DNA of 64,000 nucleotides from NCBI GenBank assembly GCA_021797575.1, contig JAJZZN010000003.1:62001-126000 (forward strand). The letters run 5' to 3'. Numbering within the stretch: position 1 is the stretch's first letter; every line of letters starts with the position of its first letter. This document shows positions 8,592-17,891 of this stretch, in pieces. The translations under genes were made by a program, and so were the position numbers. The DNA is from Microcaldota archaeon (GTDB lineage Archaea; Micrarchaeota; Micrarchaeia; Micrarchaeales; Micrarchaeaceae). Under the pieces are notes generated by a model, which was given only the letters and a program-made list of their open reading frames with translations, made no database searches and was not told where the DNA came from.

Positions 8592-9233
8592 ATGAGAGCG
8601 GCAGACGAAACCACGCTGTTCAGGACAGCGCTGGTACTGGTTGTAGTGTATCTCATACTGATAAAGTTTCCATCCTACCTGACAATAATAATATTTGCCA
8701 TAGCGCTGATCCTAGACGCCTTCGATGGCTATTTTGCAGTATGGCAGGTGAGCAAGCACAAGGTAGGCATAGCAAGATACATGAAAGCTACCGTGCTCAA
8801 CAATAAGAAGGCCCACGAGGAGATAGTAGAATACAAGCACAGGGTCTCCGAGACCGCACGCTTCGGGCCAAGGATGGACATAGCCGGAGACCGCGTGGCA
8901 GAGTACTCGATGTGGGTGGTGTTCACATACCTGCACATAATACCGCTGATAATACTGCTTCTAATCATAGTCAGGCATTCGTTCGCCGATGCAATGATGG
9001 GTGCAAAGGGAACATCATCAAAGATGAAGTCCCCATTCGCAAGGGCGATATACTCATCAAACACTAGCCGTGCAGTGATAAACGCCCTCAAGTTCATAAC
9101 CTTCGCATACCTTATACTGGTTTATGTCAACAGCTATCCCATACTGATAGGGTACGTCCTTGTCGGTGCGCTGTTTACATTCATAATGCTTCGGGGCACA
9201 GCCGAAATATACGAGAGCGCAAAATCTCAGTAA
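8592..9233 (+). CDS. CDP-alcohol phosphatidyltransferase-like membrane enzyme with an insertion in its signature
   Basis: A 213-residue membrane protein. The family signature D-x2-DG-x2-AR-x8-G-x3-D-x3-D is recognisable but split: D42-x2-D45-G46-x2-A49 closes helix 1, then about 42 residues of charged sequence intervene where about 10 are usual, followed by G92-x3-D96-x3-D100. All four metal-binding aspartates are present; the Arg normally after the Ala is Val50. The family joins CDP-activated lipids to an alcohol headgroup such as inositol phosphate, serine or glycerol phosphate; the substrate here cannot be read. Confidence 0.75.
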   Translation: MRAADETTLFRTALVLVVVYLILIKFPSYLTIIIFAIALILDAFDGYFAVWQVSKHKVGIARYMKATVLNNKKAHEEIVEYKHRVSETARFGPRMDIAGDRVAEYSMWVVFTYLHIIPLIILLLIIVRHSFADAMMGAKGTSSKMKSPFARAIYSSNTSRAVINALKFITFAYLILVYVNSYPILIGYVLVGALFTFIMLRGTAEIYESAKSQ

Positions 9234-9305
9234 GCAAGTAATCTGTGGCAGAGTGCACTTTTTTAGCTTTTGACATATACAAAGCTATAGCGAATCCTTG
9301 CAGAT

Positions 9306-12053
9306 GTGGATATGATAGAATACCTGAGCAAGCCGTTCAGCGACGAGGAGAGCCTTTCATCGCTGAATCCGTACGTGCGCAAATGGTTCGAGGATAGCTT
9401 CAGCGAGCTCACACCACCGCAGAAATTCACTTTCAAGCTCATAGGCGAAGGCAAGAACGTCCTCGTCACGGCGCCTACGGGCTCAGGCAAGACAATATCG
9501 GGATTCCTGTCAATAATAAGCAAACTTTTCGACAAATCTCTTGCGGGGGATCTCGAGGACAAGATATACTGCATATACGTATCCCCGCTGCGGGCGCTGA
9601 ACAACGACATATACCGCAACCTAACAAAGCCACTGGAAGACATTTACGGCAGGATAATCAAGGAAAAAGGCGCCGGGATAATCAAAGGGAACATGAAGAA
9701 GGTCACGATAGGCGTAAGGACGGGCGACACAACCCAGCAGGAAAGGAGGAAACAGCTGCTCAAGGCGCCCAACATACTCGTGACCACACCCGAGAGCCTC
9801 GCAATAATAATAAACTCCAGGAAATTCATGGAGAACATGGACAAGCTCGAGTATATAATAGTGGACGAGATACACGAGCTTGCCAACAACAAGCGGGGGG
9901 TGCATCTCTCGCTTACTCTTGAGAGGCTGACGGAACTGATTCACCGCAAGCCCGTGCGCATAGGCCTCGGTGCAACTCTATATCCAATAGAAGAAGCGGC
10001 GAAATTCCTAGTAGGCGTCGAAAACGGCAAGCCGCGCGACTGCAAGGTCGTAGATGCGTCGTGGAGCAAGAAGCTCGATGTAGTATCAAAAAGCCCCGTA
10101 AAGGACCTGATATACACTGATAGCGATGAAATAGAGGACGCGCTATACAAAGAGCTTGACAAGGCGATAAAGAAATACAAGACCACGCTGATATTCACAA
10201 ACACTAGGAGCGGCACCGAGCGCGTGGTGTTCAACCTGAAGAAGCGCTTCAATTACGGCGAAGACATAGCGGCCCACCATAGCTCTCTTTCAAGAGAATC
10301 GCGCATGGAAGTAGAAGACATGCTGAAGAAAGGGGCGCTGAAGTGCGCAGTGACATCGACGAGCCTCGAGCTCGGCGTCGACATAGGCACGATAGAGGAC
10401 GTGATACAGCTAGGTTCGCCGAAGAGCGTTACGAGGGCCATACAGCGCATAGGCAGGGCCGGCCATTCATTCAAGGAGGTGGCCAAGGGCGAGATAATAT
10501 CAATGGACAGGGACGATGTTGTCGAATGCACGGTCATGCTTGATGCCGCCATGAAAAGGCACCTGGATTCGTTTTCTGTGCCTGAGAACGCTTTGGATGT
10601 GCTCGCACAGCACATAGTGGGCATGTCGCTGAACAGGAAGTGGAACGTAGACGATGCATATGCGGTCGTGAAGGGTGCATACCCTTACGCCACGCTCGAG
10701 AAGACCGACTTCATGGCGCTCATAAACTACCTGGCAGGGAACTACGTCAGCCTGGAGAGCAGAAGGGTATACGGCAAGATATGGTACGACGAGAAGGACG
10801 GCATGTTCGGCAGGCGCGGCAAGATGGCGCAAGTGATATATATGCTCAACCTCGGCACCATACCTGACGAGGTTGCAATAAACGTGCTTACCACAAGTAA
10901 GAAATGGGTCGGCAACATAGAAGAGGAGTTCCTCACGAAGCTGAAGCCGGGGGACATATTCACATTAGGCGGAAGGCTGTACAGGTTCGAGTACGCGCGC
11001 TCAATGAAATGCTATGTGACGGAAGCAAAGACAAGTGCGCCTACCATCCCTCCATGGTTCTCGGAGCAGCTTCCCCTGAGCTACGAGCTCGCCATTGAGA
11101 TAGGCAAGTTCAGGGCAGAATTCTCATCTATTCTGAAGAGAGGGAAGAGCTCAGCAATAATATCAAAGATATCCGAAATGCCCAGGCCCGCATATGAGTT
11201 CCTGTCAAAGCTGCCTATGGATGACAATGCAAAGGTTGCAACGTACAACTACTTCATGGAGCAGATTCTCTTTGCAAAGGCTGTGCCTACTAACAAGCTC
11301 ATTCTTGTGGAGAAGACTCATGATCCAGATACAGACAAGCAGTACATCATATTCCATTCCCTTTTCGGCAGGAGGGTCAACGATACCTTTTCAAGGGCGA
11401 TAGCAATATCGCTTGGCGAAAGGTATGACACAGACATAGGCATAATGGTCAACGACAACGGCTTCCTTATGACTTCCAGCGAAGAAGTCAATATATCGCT
11501 CAAGGCTCTTGGGGAAGCCATAGAGGGAGTGATTAAATCCGATATAACAAACGAGCTGAAGCTGAACATAAGGAGGACCGAAATGATGAGGAGGCGCTTC
11601 AGGCACGTTGCTGCGCGCAGCTTCATGATACTCAGGAACTACAAAGGGTGGAAGATAAGCGTGGGCAAGCAGCAGATAAATTCGCAGCTGCTGCTGAAAG
11701 CTGTAGAGGAAGTGGACCCAAACTTCCCCGTGCTTAAAGAGACGTACAGGGAGATACTGAACGACGTGATGGACCTTCCGAGGACGGTGCAGCTGCTCAA
11801 GAAGATGGAGAAAGGCGAAGTAAAATACAAGATGATAGATACGGATGTGCCATCGCCATTCTCGCACAAGACCCTCACATTCGGCCACGCAGATGTGATA
11901 ATGATGAAGAGCAAGCGCATGTACCTGCAGAAGCTACACGCATCAGTTCTGGAGCGCCTGGGCATGCCAGTAAAGAAGATTGCAAAGCAGAAGGGCAAAG
12001 ACAAGGGTACAAGGCCCAGGAAACCGCCTAAAACCAACAGAAAGCGTAGATAG
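9306..12053 (+). CDS. lhr: Lhr-family superfamily 2 helicase
   Basis: A 915-residue ATP-dependent helicase. Motif I APTGSGKT (56-63), motif Ia SPLRALNND, motif II DEIH (187-190), SLELGVDIG and motif VI QRIGRAGH near 380 are intact, followed by the long winged-helix and Lhr-type C-terminal region. Lhr proteins translocate 3' to 5' on DNA and are linked to DNA repair. The length is typical. The next gene, a calcineurin-like phosphoesterase, starts one nucleotide after the stop; this pairing is common for Lhr. The basic tail (KGKDKGTRPRKPPKTNRK) may bind nucleic acid. Confidence 0.93.
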   Translation: MDMIEYLSKPFSDEESLSSLNPYVRKWFEDSFSELTPPQKFTFKLIGEGKNVLVTAPTGSGKTISGFLSIISKLFDKSLAGDLEDKIYCIYVSPLRALNNDIYRNLTKPLEDIYGRIIKEKGAGIIKGNMKKVTIGVRTGDTTQQERRKQLLKAPNILVTTPESLAIIINSRKFMENMDKLEYIIVDEIHELANNKRGVHLSLTLERLTELIHRKPVRIGLGATLYPIEEAAKFLVGVENGKPRDCKVVDASWSKKLDVVSKSPVKDLIYTDSDEIEDALYKELDKAIKKYKTTLIFTNTRSGTERVVFNLKKRFNYGEDIAAHHSSLSRESRMEVEDMLKKGALKCAVTSTSLELGVDIGTIEDVIQLGSPKSVTRAIQRIGRAGHSFKEVAKGEIISMDRDDVVECTVMLDAAMKRHLDSFSVPENALDVLAQHIVGMSLNRKWNVDDAYAVVKGAYPYATLEKTDFMALINYLAGNYVSLESRRVYGKIWYDEKDGMFGRRGKMAQVIYMLNLGTIPDEVAINVLTTSKKWVGNIEEEFLTKLKPGDIFTLGGRLYRFEYARSMKCYVTEAKTSAPTIPPWFSEQLPLSYELAIEIGKFRAEFSSILKRGKSSAIISKISEMPRPAYEFLSKLPMDDNAKVATYNYFMEQILFAKAVPTNKLILVEKTHDPDTDKQYIIFHSLFGRRVNDTFSRAIAISLGERYDTDIGIMVNDNGFLMTSSEEVNISLKALGEAIEGVIKSDITNELKLNIRRTEMMRRRFRHVAARSFMILRNYKGWKISVGKQQINSQLLLKAVEEVDPNFPVLKETYREILNDVMDLPRTVQLLKKMEKGEVKYKMIDTDVPSPFSHKTLTFGHADVIMMKSKRMYLQKLHASVLERLGMPVKKIAKQKGKDKGTRPRKPPKTNRKRR

Positions 12054-12054
12054 A

Positions 12055-12807
12055 ATGATGCTTGAAGAGAACATAGAGCTCATAGACGGCAAACCGCTGG
12101 CGTATTTAAAGGACCTAAAGGCTCTGGCTCTATCCGACCTTCACCTGGGATATGAAGGCATGATGTCCAAGGAAGGCGTGCTCATACCTCCTGTCAACCT
12201 GAAACGCATAATAGAGATGGTGTCAGAGGCGATGGCCGGCAGGGACGTGAAGAGCCTCATAATAGATGGCGACATAAAGAACGAGTTCTCTACGGTTGAG
12301 CAGGCAGAATTCAACGAACTCTATGATCTGATAATGTTCGCAAGGTCAAAGAAGCTCGATATGATACTCATAAAGGGGAACCACGATAACTTCGTAGAGA
12401 GATACAAGGAACCTTTCAAGCTAAAGGTATACAGGCAGGAAGCAAGGATGGGCAGGTACCTGTTTTTCCATGGGGAAGAGATGCCTTCCGCGGTAGAAAG
12501 AGGCGTAGAATTCATGATAATGGGGCATGAACATCCTGCAGTGGGCATATATGATTCAATAGGGAAGCAGGAAAAGTTGAAATGCTTCCTGTACGGGAAA
12601 TACAAGAGGCGCAGGCTTCTCATACTACCCGCAGCCAACTTCTTTGCAGGAGGGACTGCTGTGAACATAGAGCCAAAGGAAAACCTCCTCGCTCCAATAT
12701 TCGAGCGCGTCGATGTAGATAAGATGCACGCAATAGTCCTGGGCTATGGTTCCACTATTGATTTCGGCACAGTGAAGGAGCTGAGAAAAGCAGCAGTACC
12801 TAAATAA
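12055..12807 (+). CDS. Calcineurin-like metallophosphoesterase (Lhr-associated)
   Basis: About 250 residues from the ATG at 12055, one nucleotide after lhr; an earlier in-frame ATG inside lhr is unlikely. The dinuclear-metal motifs are complete: SDLHLGYE, DGDIKNEF, KGNHDNF, and GHEHPAV near the end. This is the small archaeal phosphoesterase of the YfcE/SbcD-like group that is often coupled to Lhr and is presumed to act on nucleic acid ends. Translational coupling to lhr is likely. Confidence 0.9.
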   Translation: MMLEENIELIDGKPLAYLKDLKALALSDLHLGYEGMMSKEGVLIPPVNLKRIIEMVSEAMAGRDVKSLIIDGDIKNEFSTVEQAEFNELYDLIMFARSKKLDMILIKGNHDNFVERYKEPFKLKVYRQEARMGRYLFFHGEEMPSAVERGVEFMIMGHEHPAVGIYDSIGKQEKLKCFLYGKYKRRRLLILPAANFFAGGTAVNIEPKENLLAPIFERVDVDKMHAIVLGYGSTIDFGTVKELRKAAVPK

Positions 12808-12868
12808 TCCACAATCGATAATTGCAATGCCATTTATTCATATGCATTCGGCATAGGCGCATAGACAT

Positions 12869-13780
12869 TTACGGTGCACTATATCCTGAGTACCAGTTAC
12901 TGGTATATGTAATGCCATTAGGCACACCGTTGTTGCCGTTGCCAGAGTAATCGTTTGCGTTGCCGTTGAGAGGCCACCATCCCACAAGGCTCTGTATCTT
13001 TATGGGCGCACCGCCTATGCCTTCTTGGTATAGGGCCTTGATGTCGTTGGTAGAAAGAGCAGCGTTATAAATCTGGACGTTTGATATATAACCATTGAAG
13101 GGCTGCGGTGCGGCGTTGCACCCTTCACCGCCATTGCCTATGCTGAAGGCTGAATCAGCATTGAGGGAAAAACTGCCGCTGGTCTTATTAACACCGTTAA
13201 CATATGTAGATCCATATCCTGATTTAAATACACCTACGATGTTGTACCATTCACTTGCATTAATTACAGAGGGCCCATCATTGCCATCACATTGAAATCC
13301 TAAATATAGGTATGGGTAGGGCCCAAAAGCAAACGAAAAGACGCCGGTACCTCGATTATTGGGTTCACCAACGACCTCTATATTTGTGCCCGATGTTACG
13401 GATGGCGAAACGTATATCCATGCAGATAAAGTAAAAGCTGATATAGTATTAGGTATTATTATCGTATTCGTGCTTATTTGCGTAGTGCTGCCTCCGTTGA
13501 ACTGCGCCACATACTGTGGCAGCTCGCCGTTGCATTCGCCTGCAAGGGATATGAATGCTGTCGTGCCGGCGCCTTCAGGCCTTACAACCTGGCACGAACC
13601 AGGAGATGCCTTAGGCGCGAAGGTCAAAGGGTTGAAAACGCCAAGCTCGAAGAGCGCCGCAAGGACAACTGCGATGATGAGTATCGCCCAGCCGTATGTC
13701 ATGAGATATTCCATTGCCGATTGCGATGCAAACCTGTGATTGCTTCTGCTTTTGATAAAGCTTTTTCTAAAAGTTTTCAT
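12869..13780 (-). CDS. Secreted LamG-domain protein with class III (pilin-type) signal
   Basis: About 303 residues from the ATG at 13780. The N-terminus is a prepilin-type signal: a basic stretch, then SQSAMEYLMTYGWAILIIAV with the hydrophobic stalk helix, as cut by archaeal prepilin peptidase. After a Cys-containing linker comes a LamG/concanavalin-like jelly roll of about 190 residues (FTLSAWIYVSP, WYNIVGVFKSG, STYVNGVNK, GYISNVQIYNAAL, LVGWWPLNGNANDYSGNGN). LamG domains bind glycans or proteins, so this is probably a surface adhesin carried on a pilus-like stalk. Confidence 0.85.
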   Translation of the reverse strand: MKTFRKSFIKSRSNHRFASQSAMEYLMTYGWAILIIAVVLAALFELGVFNPLTFAPKASPGSCQVVRPEGAGTTAFISLAGECNGELPQYVAQFNGGSTTQISTNTIIIPNTISAFTLSAWIYVSPSVTSGTNIEVVGEPNNRGTGVFSFAFGPYPYLYLGFQCDGNDGPSVINASEWYNIVGVFKSGYGSTYVNGVNKTSGSFSLNADSAFSIGNGGEGCNAAPQPFNGYISNVQIYNAALSTNDIKALYQEGIGGAPIKIQSLVGWWPLNGNANDYSGNGNNGVPNGITYTSNWYSGYSAP

Positions 13781-13858
13781 GCACTCAATATAAAGCATGC
13801 AAAAAAAGAATAAAAAGGTTGCTTTACTCTGATAAACAAAAACCTTATGCAAAAATAA

Positions 13859-14053
13859 ATGCTTAACTTCAGATTACTGTTTGATTGGATGGAGCACAGG
13901 GAAAGGGTTGGCACGATGATTGCCGCTTACAGCCAGATGCTCGAGCGCCTGGAGAAGCACGATGCCGAGAAGGTGGATCCTTCAACCGCAGCAAAACTGA
14001 CAGATGCGTACGCGAAGCTGCAGCATTACACCTTCGTGCTGAAGAAACTTTGA
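13859..14053 (+). CDS. Small helical protein of unknown function
   Basis: A 64-residue protein, helical and soluble, with no motif I recognise. It is divergent from the LamG gene and ends 2 nt before the end of the convergent site-2 protease gene, so it fills the gap exactly. A later ATG (MEHRERVG, residue 11) is an alternative start. Coding status rests on fit and length only. Confidence 0.5.
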   Translation: MLNFRLLFDWMEHRERVGTMIAAYSQMLERLEKHDAEKVDPSTAAKLTDAYAKLQHYTFVLKKL

Positions 14054-14055
14054 CA

Positions 14056-15540
14056 TCATATATAGGCGAGCAGCGGCAGCGCGTTGAGCAGTATGCCTAT
14101 CAATACGAGCGCAGCGAGGAAGTTGACGAATTTTGCGTTCTTTATATTGGTGCTGTATATTCTCCACCCATCAAAGCCAGGAAGCGGCAGTAAATTTACC
14201 ACCCCAACTAGGAAATTGAGCATGAACGACAGGGCGAAGAGCTCATACAGGAAATAGATGATTGTGCCCAGGAAGCCGTTTGAGAACTTCGTCTCCTGTG
14301 CCAACGAGACCCCTATGAGGCCATGGCTGTTGGCTGTGAAATTATATGTGCCTGTATTTGTTGTAACTGTGACAGCCGAGCCCGGATGGTCCAAAGAGGC
14401 TGCAGCTTCGATGGTGCTGATGTTGGTTATTGCATGCCCATCCCAAGAAAGCACGTGCATGCCTGGCTGAAGTACGCCGTATGCCGGGTACCCCTGCACC
14501 GTCGAAACTATGTAGATGCCCTCGTTAGTCTCTATCATGGGCAGCAAAAACAATATCGTGCCGAGCATCAGCGCGAAGAACACTATCATCAGTATGAAAT
14601 TTGATGAAACGCCTGCAGCGAATATCTTCGTCTGCTCCAAGCCGCTGAGCTTTTCTACGCCTTTCTCGTCGGGCTCTACGAACGCCCCCATGGGTATGAC
14701 ACCAATCAGGAGCAGGCCTACAGATTTGAGCTTTACCTTTGCTTTCCTCGCCAGCACCCCGTGCGAGAATTCGTGCACTATGAGCAGTATCGCAAGCGCG
14801 CATATGCCTGCTACGAGCGGCATGTCTAAGCCAGGTATAACTGGATAAACGCCTGGTGCCTGGTGGCCCAATGCGGCTATCGGTGCAGAATAGTGCGTAA
14901 TGGCAATTGCTATGAAGTTAGCGGCGCTGTAAAGTATTGCAACGAATACGAACCCCGCAAAACCAAATATTATGCTTGTTGCGTCGAATGCAATCCCCTC
15001 ATAGTCTATGCCAGAGCTATGCGCGGCTGCGCTGTTCGCCACTGTGCTGTTGAGGTTCGGTATATGCAGGAACTGCAATGCAACAGTGAGGTAGGGCAGT
15101 ACGAGCAATAACACTGCAATCAGCGACACCATGCCGAATGCGTACAGCTTCTTGTTGATGTTGCCCTTGAGCAGAGGGTATGCGACTATACCGAACCCAA
15201 GCACTATGCCCCACAACGGCATCGAGCTCCAGAAACCGTCGTGCTTCTTAGAAATATTATCTATGGTTTTTATCCCATGCCTGCTGCCAACCATGTAGAA
15301 GAAGTTCCATCCGGGGAATCTCCCCAAGTACTTTATCAGGCTGCCTACGGCGAACAGTGAGATCAGAGCAAGGGCCCACTGGCCCGCTACGCCCAGCTGG
15401 GTCTCTATGTAGCTTAAGTATATCACTATGAACTCAATTATCACCAATGCCGCTATCACATAATTCCTTTTCTTGGGATCATGGATAACGCTGCCCCCTG
15501 CCTTTGCACTGTTCTTCACTCTCTCAGACCTGTTCGCCAT
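14056..15540 (-). CDS. Site-2 protease-like M50 intramembrane metallopeptidase
   Basis: A 494-residue polytopic membrane protein from the ATG at 15540 (a GTG three codons earlier is weaker). HEFSH at 256-260 gives the zinc ligands and catalytic Glu, and LPLPGFDG near the C-terminus supplies the third zinc ligand (Asp). A PDZ-like segment (YPAYGVLQPGMHVLSWDG) lies between them. Family members cut transmembrane segments of regulators or remnant signal peptides. The N-terminal four-helix region is long, as in archaeal S2P. Confidence 0.92.
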   Translation of the reverse strand: MANRSERVKNSAKAGGSVIHDPKKRNYVIAALVIIEFIVIYLSYIETQLGVAGQWALALISLFAVGSLIKYLGRFPGWNFFYMVGSRHGIKTIDNISKKHDGFWSSMPLWGIVLGFGIVAYPLLKGNINKKLYAFGMVSLIAVLLLVLPYLTVALQFLHIPNLNSTVANSAAAHSSGIDYEGIAFDATSIIFGFAGFVFVAILYSAANFIAIAITHYSAPIAALGHQAPGVYPVIPGLDMPLVAGICALAILLIVHEFSHGVLARKAKVKLKSVGLLLIGVIPMGAFVEPDEKGVEKLSGLEQTKIFAAGVSSNFILMIVFFALMLGTILFLLPMIETNEGIYIVSTVQGYPAYGVLQPGMHVLSWDGHAITNISTIEAAASLDHPGSAVTVTTNTGTYNFTANSHGLIGVSLAQETKFSNGFLGTIIYFLYELFALSFMLNFLVGVVNLLPLPGFDGWRIYSTNIKNAKFVNFLAALVLIGILLNALPLLAYI

Positions 15541-15637
15541 CAGAAACACACATTCATGCGCCGGCTCAATAGCATTCGCAAAGTTGGATAGTATCTATGC
15601 CAGCAACAATTGCACCAGCCATATAAGCATGCAACGA

Positions 15638-15653
15638 AAATATATAAAAATTA
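15638..15653 (+). promoter_or_regulatory. TATA box of the mbf1-fen operon
   Basis: AATATATAAAAATTAG lies about 70 nt before the MBF1 ATG; a GGGGTGG ribosome binding site directly precedes that ATG and decides the start at 15718. Confidence 0.5.
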
Positions 15654-15717
15654 GACCTGCAGAATATTGACATGTGGGTCTTAGGGATGAGAATTGCGGT
15701 GCAGATGGGGTGGCTAT

Positions 15718-16176
15718 ATGGAAGAATGTGAATTGTGCGGCAACAAGACTGCAAACATATATATTGTGGACGTGGAAGGCGTGGAGCTGCGCGTATGCGC
15801 CAAGTGCGCCAAGGGGAAGCATGTCATCTCCCAGGTGAATACGGAGGGGCATAGCCGGCTTGGGAAAAAGCCAATACCTACAAGCAGTGCAACAAAGCGC
15901 CATGAGGAAGCTGAGATAATAGATGATTACGGCAAAGTAATACGCGAGGCGAGGGAGCGCATGAAGCTCCCGCTCAATACGCTCGCGGAGATGATAAACG
16001 AGAAAGAGACACTGCTCTACAGGGTCGAGAACCAGAAGACCCTGCCAACCATTGAGCTGGCCAAGAAGCTCGAAAAAGCGCTTGGCATAAAGCTGGAGCT
16101 CGATGCGTCAAAGGCCGAGGACGCAAGGCACGGCGACAGGAAGGAGAGCGCAACCCTCGGAGAATTCATGCACTAG
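15718..16176 (+). CDS. Archaeal multiprotein bridging factor 1 (MBF1)
   Basis: A 152-residue protein with an N-terminal zinc ribbon (Cys4, Cys7, Cys27, Cys30), a charged linker and a C-terminal HTH_3 domain (YGKVIREARERMKLPLNTLA, then LLYRVENQKTLPTIELAKKLE). This domain order is that of archaeal MBF1, a ribosome- and TBP-associated factor. The GGGGTGG ribosome binding site fixes the start at 15718. Flap endonuclease begins 8 nt after the stop, so the two are one transcript. Confidence 0.9.
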   Translation: MEECELCGNKTANIYIVDVEGVELRVCAKCAKGKHVISQVNTEGHSRLGKKPIPTSSATKRHEEAEIIDDYGKVIREARERMKLPLNTLAEMINEKETLLYRVENQKTLPTIELAKKLEKALGIKLELDASKAEDARHGDRKESATLGEFMH

Positions 16177-16184
16177 GCCTTTTA

Positions 16185-17237
16185 ATGTCCGTCGACCTGA
16201 GCAAGCTGGTTTACAAGTACAAGATATCGCTAGACGAACTGAGCGGCAAGCGCATAGCCATAGACGCGTACAATATGATCTACCAGTTCCTGTCGATAAT
16301 AAGGCAGCCTGACGGCACTCCATTGACTGATTCAGAAGGCAATGTCACGAGCCATATGTCCGGGCTGTTCTACAGGACGATAGACCTGATAGACAAGGGC
16401 ATACAGCCCATATACGTGTTTGACGGCATACCTTCGGTGCTGAAGCAGAAGACGATAGCTGCAAGGATGAAGAGGAGGGAAGACGCGCTCGCAGCATGGG
16501 AGAGCGCCAAGGAGCGCGGCGAGATGGAAGAGGCGAAGATGCATGCGCAGGCGAGCACACGCATAACCAAGTATGTCGTAGAGACATCGAAAGAGCTGCT
16601 CGACCACATGGGCGTGCACTACATGGTGGCGCCCAGCGAAGGCGAGGCGCAGGCGAGCATAATGTGCAAGGAAGGGCTGGTATATGCAGCTGCGAGCCAG
16701 GACTACGACACGCTCCTCTTCGGGGCACCGCTAGTCGCAAGGAACGTCACGCTGTCAGGCAGGAGGAAGCTGCCCAGGAAGAACATCTATGTGAACATAG
16801 AGCCCGAGATGATGAGCCTTCAGGAAACCCTGAAAGCCCTGGGCATAACGCATGAGAAGCTCATATGGATCGGCATAATGCTAGGCACGGATTTCAACAA
16901 TGGAATAAAAGGCATAGGCCCCAAGACAGCGCTGAAGATGGCGAAGAGCGTGCCTTCTATAAAGGCGCTCGAGGAGCACATAAAGGAGAAGTACAATGCG
17001 GAGTTCGAGCTCGACATAAATGAAGTCATAGAGCTGTTTGACAAGCCGGAGGTGAAGAAAGTCAGCGAGCAGGAGATCCAGAAGGGCCTTGAGAAAAAGC
17101 CGGACAAGGAGGCCTTGACCAGATTCATGTGCGACAAGCACGGTTTTGATCCAGTCAGAATAGGCAAGTATGCGGACAAGCTGGTTTCTGACAAGGAGAG
17201 CCACAGGCAGATAGGGTTGGGTTCGTGGATGAAGTGA
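16185..17237 (+). CDS. fen: Flap endonuclease 1
   Basis: A 350-residue structure-specific nuclease that trims 5' flaps during Okazaki-fragment maturation and base-excision repair. The N domain holds Asp27 (IAIDAYNM) and Asp in YVFDG; the I domain holds PSEGEAQAS and SQDYDTLLFG with the other metal-binding acids; a helix-hairpin-helix follows (LGTDFNNGIKGIGPKTAL). The C-terminus QIGLGSWM (342-349) is a PCNA-interaction motif in which Trp-Met replaces the usual two aromatic residues. It follows MBF1 by 8 nt. Confidence 0.97.
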   Translation: MSVDLSKLVYKYKISLDELSGKRIAIDAYNMIYQFLSIIRQPDGTPLTDSEGNVTSHMSGLFYRTIDLIDKGIQPIYVFDGIPSVLKQKTIAARMKRREDALAAWESAKERGEMEEAKMHAQASTRITKYVVETSKELLDHMGVHYMVAPSEGEAQASIMCKEGLVYAAASQDYDTLLFGAPLVARNVTLSGRRKLPRKNIYVNIEPEMMSLQETLKALGITHEKLIWIGIMLGTDFNNGIKGIGPKTALKMAKSVPSIKALEEHIKEKYNAEFELDINEVIELFDKPEVKKVSEQEIQKGLEKKPDKEALTRFMCDKHGFDPVRIGKYADKLVSDKESHRQIGLGSWMK

Positions 17238-17324
17238 TGAAGGCAATCTGCGAAATCAAGGTTCGGCAAAAATGCAAAACAAATAAATATATTGGGAATG
17301 GTTAAATACTCACAAGGTGTACAG

Positions 17325-17837
17325 ATGCCAGATCAGAACCCCAAAAGCAATTCGGACAATGACGACAACCCTGATGACATAATAAAGTTCAGCAAGTTTA
17401 TTTCTAAAGTGATGACGAGCATCACGAAGAACATTTCGGACATGTCTGAGCAGGGCTCGAACCCGTACAGCTTCAACATAAAGATTGGCCCTGACGGAAT
17501 GCCCGTTGTCGAGAACCTCCAGATGGAGCCCAAGCCCCCGGAAGAGAGCAAGAAGGAAGCTATGAAGGAGCCGCTCGTAGACGTTCTGGACGAGGGGGAC
17601 GCACTCGTAATAGTGGCAGAGCTCAAGGGCGTAAGGAAGGAAGACATATCAATCTCGGCAAAGGCAGAGGAAATAACAATATCGGTCAACAACGATGCCT
17701 CTATATACTCCAGGAACATAGCGCTTCCTGCGCTGATAGACCCATCAAAGGGCAGGGCAAAGTACAATAATGGAGTCCTGCAGATAAGGCTCAAGAAGAA
17801 ATCTACAAAGGCATCTTATACAATTAAAGTAAATTGA
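17325..17837 (+). CDS. Hsp20/alpha-crystallin-like small heat-shock protein
   Basis: About 170 residues from the ATG at 17325, chosen because AAGGTG stands 8 nt before it; an ATG 11 codons earlier lacks that. The first 95 residues are polar and disordered. The last 85 form a divergent alpha-crystallin domain: PLVDVLDEGDALVIVAELKG, then VRKEDISISAKAEEITISV, then the edge strand GRAKYNNGVLQIRLKKK. It should act as an ATP-independent holdase. A TATA-like AATAAATATATTG stands at about 17280-17293. Confidence 0.88.
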   Translation: MPDQNPKSNSDNDDNPDDIIKFSKFISKVMTSITKNISDMSEQGSNPYSFNIKIGPDGMPVVENLQMEPKPPEESKKEAMKEPLVDVLDEGDALVIVAELKGVRKEDISISAKAEEITISVNNDASIYSRNIALPALIDPSKGRAKYNNGVLQIRLKKKSTKASYTIKVN

Positions 17838-17891
17838 ATATTCTACCGGTCATGTTTATTCCTTGAATACTTATTGTAATAAACGGTGTTA

